Shown here piece after piece: positions 33,020 to 40,092 of a DNA stretch of 64,000 nt. The DNA is taken from positions 1 through 64,000 of the forward strand of contig NZ_JABTCF010000008.1 in NCBI RefSeq assembly GCF_014596745.1, in the 5' to 3' direction. The notes beneath the pieces are model-generated. The model was given only the letters and a program-made list of their open reading frames with translations. It was not told the origin of the DNA and searched no databases. The stretch comes from Maribacter aquimaris. Lineage in GTDB: Bacteria; Bacteroidota; Bacteroidia; Flavobacteriales; Flavobacteriaceae. A program made the translations under genes and the position numbers. The stretch's first letter is position 1, and each line of letters begins with the position of its first letter.

Positions 33020-35065
33020 TTAGTTTTGTGAAATATCATCAACGTAGATGGTATAATCGCTTGATCCATCACCAACTGTTCCATTATCCATGATCAATAC
33101 CAAATTGTAATATTCTAGACTGGAATCAACACCCGTAATGGTATACGTTAGTTCTTCCCAAGTATTGGCAACTGTGGTAGCGACGGCAATTTCATCTGTA
33201 GCCGAAGTGTCTGGCCAAGCAGCGGCATCCTCGAATTTCATCAATAAATTCAATCCTGCCCGTGGTGACCATACCTTGATCTTGATCGTGGTGCCTTCCT
33301 CGATATCGAAAGGTTCTTCTACGGTTATTTTAGATCCTGCCCAAGTTTGACCAGCACCTTTGACCAACTGTGCTACCGTAGCGGAAGTATTGCCAGAGGT
33401 ATCTGGATTTTCAACTGTAGCCATAGCTCCACCATCAAAAGAACTCATGGAATAATCTTCTTCAAAATCCAAGAATGAGGCAATTGAAATGTCATCAACA
33501 TAGATTGTATAATCATTTGAACCATCACCTACGGTTCCATTATCCATTATCAATACCAAATTATAATAATCAAGACTGGAATCAACTCCTGTAACGGTAA
33601 ACGATAGTTCTTCCCAAGCATTGGCAACAGTGGTAGCGACGGTAATTTCATCTGTAGCCGAAGTGTCTGGCCAAGCAGCGGCATCCTCGAATTTCATCAA
33701 TACATTCAATCCTGCCCGTGGTGACCATACTTTCATAGTAACTACAGTGTTCTCAGATACATCGTACGGATCTTCTACGGTTATTTTTGATCCTGCCCAA
33801 GTTTGACCGTCACCTTTAACCAATTCCAAAACCGTAGCGGATGGGTTTCCAGAAGTATCTGGATTTTGGACTGTCGAAATAACGCCTCCGTCGAAAGAGC
33901 TCAGTAAATAGGCGGATTCAAAATTTATAGGAAGTGAGCCATCTATCTGAGCCGTCGATGCTCTATAGAAATATAGGTTGTCAATAAAGACTGTTCCTCC
34001 AGCCCAAGGGGTGCCTACAAATTTAAGTTGATGAATATCGGCCACGGTTAAACCTTGGTCTGTAAAAGCGGAAATAGGAATATCGATACTTGTCCATTGA
34101 TCGGCGGTTAATTCTGAAACCACTGGATTTTCACCATTGGTTAAGCTGATCAACGAGGTTTCCAAGGTTTCAACATCCGCGGTCCAAACATCCATATGTA
34201 AGTATTCCATGGAGGTAAGATCCTCTGCTGCTGAAAATTGAATGCCCTGATAGCTCAGGTTAATGTATTGTAACATGGTATCTCCATTCAGGTCGAACTC
34301 CGCATAACCACTTCCTTGACCTGATTGCCCCCAATCGGGATTGTAATTCACATCCGTGATGTTGGTGTATTTTGAGGAATAAATAGATATCACATCAACC
34401 TCATTTCTTGTTGGTGGCGTAGCGGCCGATGCTATGGGTTGTACTATGGCCACTGCTTCAAATTCCTGTGTATATTCGGTAGTTTCAATGGCACCGCCTT
34501 TTGCAACCACCCTTATGGTGTAGGTGCCAGGTTCGGCATATATATAAGAAACCGTTTCACCTATATTACCGGAAACAGGATCGTCATTACCTTCTTCCCC
34601 AAAATAGACATCAAAGGAAATGGCATAATCGGCATTTGCAGTAACGTTCACTTGTTTTGATACCGCTTCGTCATTGGCAATGGTGACCTCTAAATTTTCA
34701 GGGGCGTTGAACGATACTTCTAAAGGCAAGGTGGTTTCTGAAGATTTGCCTGTGACACCATAAGCAATAATCTTTACTGTATAAGAACCTTCGGCATATG
34801 TGTGGGTTGTACTTTCCCCTTGTGAAACCGTCTCGGCCTCAGGGGTGTCATCGCCATAATAAATGGAATAGGAAACCGCGCCTTCACCATTCGGGGTTAT
34901 CGTCACGAGTCCCGTATTGTCTTGGGTAGCACCGAATAATGCAGAAACATTGGTGGGGGCCACCGCCGACCCAACAAAATCGAGATTGTCAAAGTTATCC
35001 TCCTCGCAACCCCAAAAGGTGGTCAAAAGGACAATAGCACTTAAAATATATTTTAATGTTTTCAT
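33020..35065 (-). CDS. Surface glycan-binding lipoprotein with PKD domains and a duplicated CBM-like module
   Basis: A 681-residue lipoprotein (lipobox TFWGC, followed by EEDNFDN). Parts: two PKD-like domains (about 30-115 and 118-205), a CBM-like beta domain (about 215-380, with VFIDNLYFYR), and two tandem copies of a jelly-roll CBM-like module starting at about 389 and 541, each ending in a YTIYVDDIS segment. No catalytic motif is seen, so it is a SusE/F-position binder for the glucan at the cell surface. It lies 18 bases after susD. The two end modules are nearly identical, pointing to a recent duplication or gene conversion. Confidence 0.85.
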   Translation of the reverse strand: MKTLKYILSAIVLLTTFWGCEEDNFDNLDFVGSAVAPTNVSALFGATQDNTGLVTITPNGEGAVSYSIYYGDDTPEAETVSQGESTTHTYAEGSYTVKIIAYGVTGKSSETTLPLEVSFNAPENLEVTIANDEAVSKQVNVTANADYAISFDVYFGEEGNDDPVSGNIGETVSYIYAEPGTYTIRVVAKGGAIETTEYTQEFEAVAIVQPIASAATPPTRNEVDVISIYSSKYTNITDVNYNPDWGQSGQGSGYAEFDLNGDTMLQYINLSYQGIQFSAAEDLTSMEYLHMDVWTADVETLETSLISLTNGENPVVSELTADQWTSIDIPISAFTDQGLTVADIHQLKFVGTPWAGGTVFIDNLYFYRASTAQIDGSLPINFESAYLLSSFDGGVISTVQNPDTSGNPSATVLELVKGDGQTWAGSKITVEDPYDVSENTVVTMKVWSPRAGLNVLMKFEDAAAWPDTSATDEITVATTVANAWEELSFTVTGVDSSLDYYNLVLIMDNGTVGDGSNDYTIYVDDISIASFLDFEEDYSMSSFDGGAMATVENPDTSGNTSATVAQLVKGAGQTWAGSKITVEEPFDIEEGTTIKIKVWSPRAGLNLLMKFEDAAAWPDTSATDEIAVATTVANTWEELTYTITGVDSSLEYYNLVLIMDNGTVGDGSSDYTIYVDDISQN
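33023..33901 (-). repeat. Tandem 456-bp repeat coding for two CBM-like modules
   Basis: The coding blocks 33446-33901 and 33023-33445 repeat with a period of 456 bases (152 codons). For example, the TGGTAGCGACGG block occurs at 33175 and at 33631. The two protein copies differ at roughly 25 of 140 aligned positions by eye. Confidence 0.88.
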
Positions 35066-35083
35066 TTTAAAGTCTTTTTGTTA

Positions 35084-36580
35084 TTAGTAACCATCGTTTT
35101 GGGTAAGATTGGAAATTTCAATTTCATTCTGTGGAATGGGGAAAAGTCCGTTGGTAGCTGAATTATATCCGCTTCCTAAGACCGAAGCAGCTTGTCCCGT
35201 TCTTACTAGATCAAAGAATCGATCCCCTTCCATAGCCAACTCCAAACGTCTTTCGTTCCAAATCGCATCGACTGTGGCAGTAACCCTATGGTCTGTATCG
35301 CCAAAGGCCCTATCGCGTACTTGGTCCAAGTAGCCTTGTGCTTTTGGCACATTAGGTGTGGCCGATCTCAAATTTGCTTCTGCAGCCATTAATAAAACTT
35401 CGGAATAGCGAATTATGCGGTGGTTGTTTTCGTAATTCAACTCTACCTGTCCGCTGGTTTGTCCTTTTCGAGGTAAATACTTTTTGTTGTACAAATCAGT
35501 ATTTTTATAGGGAGCTACCTGATAGGTTACGTTTAAACTAGGATTGTCATTGGCATATGCTTCCACATCGAAAACCGTAGCATTTTTTCTTTGGTCCCCT
35601 TCTTCATAAGCAGCAGCAAGGTCTTGGGTTGGCAGATTCGTGCTCCAGCCCGAGTTGTAGGGCATCTCTGCTGTTCCATTCAAACCTCTTACACCGCATT
35701 GTTGTACGGCATAATTACCTTGACCCCTTGTTTGGCCACCCCAGTTGTAATAAGGTTGTCCGTTTGAATATTGTACTTCGTATACCGATTCCGGTCCGTT
35801 TTCACCTTCCAATAAAAAGATGTCATCAAAATTGGACACTAAGCTAAAAGGCCCGTTTACCACATTCTCTAGCATTGCAGCTGCCTCCGAGAATTTCTCT
35901 TGATACAGATACACCTTACCCAACAAAGCTTGGGCCGCATATTTCGTAATCCTTCCTTGTTGCGATTGTGTTGTTGGTAGAACACTGATAGCGTCAAGGA
36001 GGTCTATTTCGATTTGTGCGTAAACATCCTCTTTGGGGGACCTTTGTAAAGTACCAAAATCCGATAGGCCCAGCTTATGGTCGGTAAAGAGCACCACGTC
36101 CCCGAACATTTTCACCAAGTTGAAATAGTAATAGGCCCTTAAGAAATAAACTTCGCCATACAGTGCTTCCTTTCCATCGAATTCAACGATTTCGCCTAGT
36201 AGGTTAACATCTTTATAGCTGATAAGGTAATTGGTTCTGTTGACACCCTCGTAAGCTGATTTCCATAAATCCTCAAGGGTGCTGTTATTGGTTAATATGG
36301 CATGGTCATCTATTTGCTGTAAGGCAACAACATCGGATGCGTTTTCACCACCTGCCACGGCATTGTCCGATGCGATATCGCCAATAACCACCAATTGGTT
36401 GAGCCATTGTGTGGGTGTATAGCAACTTACGGCCATAGTTTCGTAGTCGGACGCAGTCTGTAGATAGTCCACCTCAGTTACTTCGTATTCATCATGTGGG
36501 TCAAATTCAACCACGTCTGAACAACCGACGAAGGTCGTAAGTATGATGATTAGGCTTATACTGTTTTTTATATTTTTCAT
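35084..36580 (-). CDS. susD: SusD/RagB family glycan-binding lipoprotein
   Basis: A 498-residue lipoprotein with lipobox FVGC (Cys at 20). The family layout is present: an N-terminal segment DYLQTASDYETMAVSCYTPTQW, the TPR-like helices with GEVYFLRAYYYFNLVKMFGDV and KYAAQALLGKVYLYQEKFSEAA, and the C-terminal VRDRAFG...WNERRLELAMEGDRFFDLVRTGQA. SusD caps the SusC transporter and binds oligosaccharide at the surface. It is paired with susC, 18 bases downstream of it. Ligand is inferred from the GH16/GH30 neighbours as a beta-1,3-glucan. Confidence 0.95.
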   Translation of the reverse strand: MKNIKNSISLIIILTTFVGCSDVVEFDPHDEYEVTEVDYLQTASDYETMAVSCYTPTQWLNQLVVIGDIASDNAVAGGENASDVVALQQIDDHAILTNNSTLEDLWKSAYEGVNRTNYLISYKDVNLLGEIVEFDGKEALYGEVYFLRAYYYFNLVKMFGDVVLFTDHKLGLSDFGTLQRSPKEDVYAQIEIDLLDAISVLPTTQSQQGRITKYAAQALLGKVYLYQEKFSEAAAMLENVVNGPFSLVSNFDDIFLLEGENGPESVYEVQYSNGQPYYNWGGQTRGQGNYAVQQCGVRGLNGTAEMPYNSGWSTNLPTQDLAAAYEEGDQRKNATVFDVEAYANDNPSLNVTYQVAPYKNTDLYNKKYLPRKGQTSGQVELNYENNHRIIRYSEVLLMAAEANLRSATPNVPKAQGYLDQVRDRAFGDTDHRVTATVDAIWNERRLELAMEGDRFFDLVRTGQAASVLGSGYNSATNGLFPIPQNEIEISNLTQNDGY

Positions 36581-36598
36581 ACTGATATTATTTCGATG

Positions 36599-39500
36599 TT
36601 AAAATTTAAGATCCAAACCGAGTAAGATAGTTCTAGCTTGTGGATAGGCGCCTCTGTCAACTCCGGTTTCCAAAATACCCGAGTTATCTGAGTTGTCCGA
36701 TATTTCAGGATCATAACCTGTATAATCAGTCAAGGTCAAGAGGTTCTTGGCTTGTGCATAGATGCGTATTTTGCTGAAAAAGTTATTTGATGATTCCGGT
36801 AGGGTATATCCCAAAATCAAACTCTTTATTTTTATAAAGCTTCCATCCTCAACATATCTATCGGAAGGTCTGATGTTACTGTTGGTGTCGGCAAATGTAT
36901 ACCTTGGGGTAGTTGCATCGTTGGTAGTGCCTTCACCGGTCCATCGATCTAATATATTCCTAAATTTGTTCGAATATTGTGCATTACGTTCGTAAGCCCT
37001 ATATATATCATTTCCTACTGAGGCATAAGTGAACATACTTAAATCGAAGTTTTTATAGTTGAAACCTACATTCCAACCTAAAGTGAATTCAGGGAATGGA
37101 TCACCGATTTTTGTTTTGTCATCGTCATCAATGATCCCATCGTTATTGTAGTCGACAAAACGAATATCCCCGGGTTGCGCACCGTCTTGGGTGGCATGGG
37201 CATCGATTTCGGCTTGATTTTGGAATAACCCATCGGTTTTATACCCATAAAAATATCCAGGGGTATAGCCTTTTTCAAAACGTGTTATATTGTGACTTTG
37301 TCCATTGAAATAGGAGCCTCCTGATACAAATGCCGTTCCGTCGCTATTGGTCTCGGTAACTTCGTTCTTGGAAGTTGTAAAAGTCAGGGAGGTATTGAAT
37401 TTAAAATCTTGAGCCCCGTTGTTGCTATATCCCACGGTAAAGTCGATACCCTTACTTTCGGTACTACCTATATTCGATGTTACAGGTTCTGATGTACCGG
37501 CATATAATGGGGGCGCATCTGTGAACAATAATCCGTCTACGGATTTATTAAAGTAATCCGCGGTTATGGAAATATCCTTGAATAAGTTAGCATCGAAGCC
37601 AATGTTGTATTGGGTCTGTTCTTCCCAACTCAAGGTGGGGTTTTCAAAAGAGTTTACCGTGGCACCAGAAACGAATTCCGTTCCGAAGGTATATCCATTG
37701 CTATTCGCTGTGGAATTATAACTTGGACCTCCTATAGTGATTTTAACATATTGAGGGTCTACGTTTTCGTTACCTACGGTACCGTAACTTCCCCTGATTT
37801 TCAAGAAATCAATGGCTTCGGAATTGAAGAAGCTCTCATTGGTTACGACCCAACCCAAAGAACCCGCGTAGAAATTTGCGAATTTGTTGTCGTTACCAAA
37901 AGCAATGGAACCATCGCGACGGGCAGAGAATGATGCTAAATATTTGCCTTGATAATCGTAGTTGATCCTACTGAAGTAAGATACATTCCTGCGTTCAAGG
38001 TCTTGATAACTATAACCTGTGTAAGCATCGGTATTCAATTCGGTATTCACCCCGGTAGCAGCACTTATGTCTGCCCACTCCCAAGCGTTGTCCCTAACAT
38101 CCTGTCTTGTGGTGCCAAAGCCATATCCTGTTGATTTACTTCTGGAAATACCCAATACAGCATCAAAATTGTGCTTTTCATTTAGGGTGAAGTTATAGCT
38201 CGCAAAGGTCTCAAAGGTGTAACTGAAGTTGGATACCGTGCTTTCCGTAACACTATTGTGGAATGAGGGAATGGTTGAGGTTGTGCCGTCACCATTGTCC
38301 ACTTCCTGCGTTTTTACCGTACCGTCTGCGTAATAATCACTAGATACGTTGTTCGGACCATAGTAGGCCAAAGGGGTGAAACTTTTACTAACCTGATCCC
38401 ATTTGGTATAACCAAAACGGGAGGTTATCTTAAGGTTATCCAGGATGTCATATTGCAACTCCAATTTACCGTATAATTTATCCCCATTACTTTCATTATG
38501 GGTGTCTTCCAATCTTTGTACTGGATTGAATATTTCCGATAACAATAGATTGCTGTACCCATAAGAGGCATAGTCGTTGGGATCGGTATTGTAAACAGAT
38601 ACCGTAGGGTCGAAGTTCAATGCGTTGCCAATAATGGAGTTGAAAGAGTTCTCAGCTACAGTTTGACTTTTGATATTGGCGTAACTGGAATTAAGAATGA
38701 ATTTCAATTTTGGCGTTAATTGAACATCCACGTTTGCCGTGAAATTCAATCTATTGAAATTGGATTTATCATTACCACCTACAATACCACCTTGGCTTAG
38801 ATAACCTGTGGACAAGAAATAGCCTATACTTTCCGAACCACCTCTTGCAGATAGGGAATAGGAGGTTACGGAAGCATCTTTGAAGACTTCATCCTGCCAA
38901 TCAGTACCCTGGCCTAAAGCGGAGATGTTGGGAAATATCAAATCCCCTCCTGCGGTTACGCTACCTTCATTGATCATGCCAGCGTATTCCGAAGCATTTA
39001 AAACACCTATTTTTTTGATTACGGATTGAAAGCCTGAATACGTGTTGAAACTGAATTCTGCCTTCTCATTCTTTCTACCACTTTTGGTGGTGACCACAAT
39101 AACACCGTTCCCCCCTTTTACACCGTAAATGGCTGTGGAGGCGGCATCCTTTAATATATTCAATGATTGGATGTCTGCCGAGTTGATGGAATTTAAATCG
39201 TCTAAACTCTGGGGAACACCATCGATAATAACTACGGGGTCTGTTCCTGTAAATGAAGGAATACCACGAACCAATACGGTTGGTTTGCTTCCTGGGGAAC
39301 CACTTTGGATAACCGATACACCTGAGGCGCTACCTTGAAGGGCTTCCTCAACGCGCAACGGTTTCAGTCTTTCAATCGATTCTGACTTTACGGTGGAAAT
39401 GGCACCGGATACTTTGGTCACCTTTTGAGTACCATATCCGATAACAACAACTTCTTCCAAAGCCTCCGTGTCTTCTTGCATAATGACATTAAAGGTTTGG

Positions 39501-39760
39501 TTACTGCTGGTAACTGTAACTTCTTTGGTTTGGAAACCTAAATAGGAAAAAACCAAGGTTGCGTTAACGGGAACTTCATTTAAGGTGAAAATACCATCAA
39601 AATCCGTTGCTGTTCCCTTTGTCGTGTTTTTCACGATAACATTTACGCCCGGAATAGGCATATTGCCCGAATCTGAAACGGTACCGGACACATTGGTCGT
39701 TTGACCGAATGTAAACGATGTTACCCAAAACAATGTGAGAAATAAAATTTTTGACTTCAT
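36599..39760 (-). CDS. susC: SusC/RagA family TonB-linked outer-membrane transporter
   Basis: A 1053-residue outer-membrane protein with signal peptide (ending FTFGQ). A carboxypeptidase-like beta domain (VSGTVSDSGNMPIPGVNV..., about 24-105) is followed by the SusC signature EEVVVIGYGTQKV, the plug (LRVEEALQGSASGVSV, ILKDAASTAIYGVKGGNGVI) and the barrel ending ARTILLGLDLKF. It transports oligosaccharides bound by SusD across the outer membrane, powered by TonB. It is the first gene of the structural part of the locus; the 332-base gap upstream holds the candidate operator. The nearest regulator gene ends at 40093 on the same strand. Confidence 0.95.
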   Translation of the reverse strand: MKSKILFLTLFWVTSFTFGQTTNVSGTVSDSGNMPIPGVNVIVKNTTKGTATDFDGIFTLNEVPVNATLVFSYLGFQTKEVTVTSSNQTFNVIMQEDTEALEEVVVIGYGTQKVTKVSGAISTVKSESIERLKPLRVEEALQGSASGVSVIQSGSPGSKPTVLVRGIPSFTGTDPVVIIDGVPQSLDDLNSINSADIQSLNILKDAASTAIYGVKGGNGVIVVTTKSGRKNEKAEFSFNTYSGFQSVIKKIGVLNASEYAGMINEGSVTAGGDLIFPNISALGQGTDWQDEVFKDASVTSYSLSARGGSESIGYFLSTGYLSQGGIVGGNDKSNFNRLNFTANVDVQLTPKLKFILNSSYANIKSQTVAENSFNSIIGNALNFDPTVSVYNTDPNDYASYGYSNLLLSEIFNPVQRLEDTHNESNGDKLYGKLELQYDILDNLKITSRFGYTKWDQVSKSFTPLAYYGPNNVSSDYYADGTVKTQEVDNGDGTTSTIPSFHNSVTESTVSNFSYTFETFASYNFTLNEKHNFDAVLGISRSKSTGYGFGTTRQDVRDNAWEWADISAATGVNTELNTDAYTGYSYQDLERRNVSYFSRINYDYQGKYLASFSARRDGSIAFGNDNKFANFYAGSLGWVVTNESFFNSEAIDFLKIRGSYGTVGNENVDPQYVKITIGGPSYNSTANSNGYTFGTEFVSGATVNSFENPTLSWEEQTQYNIGFDANLFKDISITADYFNKSVDGLLFTDAPPLYAGTSEPVTSNIGSTESKGIDFTVGYSNNGAQDFKFNTSLTFTTSKNEVTETNSDGTAFVSGGSYFNGQSHNITRFEKGYTPGYFYGYKTDGLFQNQAEIDAHATQDGAQPGDIRFVDYNNDGIIDDDDKTKIGDPFPEFTLGWNVGFNYKNFDLSMFTYASVGNDIYRAYERNAQYSNKFRNILDRWTGEGTTNDATTPRYTFADTNSNIRPSDRYVEDGSFIKIKSLILGYTLPESSNNFFSKIRIYAQAKNLLTLTDYTGYDPEISDNSDNSGILETGVDRGAYPQARTILLGLDLKF

Positions 39761-39792
39761 CTGTTAATTTTAGTTAGTTTTTAATTTTTCAG

Positions 39793-39852
39793 ATGGAATT
39801 CGCATAAACAAGGTTTCCTTTTGCCATGGGATCGTCGTTATGCGCATTTCAT
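39793..39852 (-). promoter_or_regulatory. Candidate operator upstream of susC: 15-bp inverted repeat
   Basis: ATGGAATTCGCATAA (39793-39807) and, on the other strand, ATGAAATGCGCATAA (39838-39852) match at 13 of 15 positions; the half-site centres are 45 bases apart. They lie 33-92 bases upstream of the susC ATG. The only nearby transcription factor is the membrane-bound LuxR-type regulator encoded just upstream. No clear -7 box was found in this gap, so transcription may depend on activation. The rest of the 39,761-40,092 gap shows A-rich sequence and no other feature. Confidence 0.45.
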
Positions 39853-40092
39853 TTTTGATTACTTTTCGTTAAGGTAAATTTAACAGGGAGGGTTAAGGAT
39901 TCCTTAGAAAACACCACAACAAAAAACATACATCCCAAAAAAAAGGACATAAATTTGATTATTCGCAGTTGTTTGCCTTGTAGGTTATGTGGATTTACAA
40001 GGAATTGGAAGTTGTTGAAATAACGCTTAATGCGCTACGAAATCGTTTTTGTATAGGTAATGTTGAGGTGATGAAGTACCCTCCTGTGTGGA

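Noticed and set aside
33023-33901. Repeats in the binding-protein gene considered as CRISPR or phase-variation repeats
   Set aside because: The unit is 456 bases, in frame and protein-coding; it is a domain duplication, not an array of short spaced repeats.
36599-39760. Possible linkage of the locus to starch (classical Sus)
   Set aside because: No GH13 or SusR-type context; the GH16, GH30 and phosphorylase neighbours point to beta-1,3-glucan. The GH97 lies in a separate operon 14 kb away.
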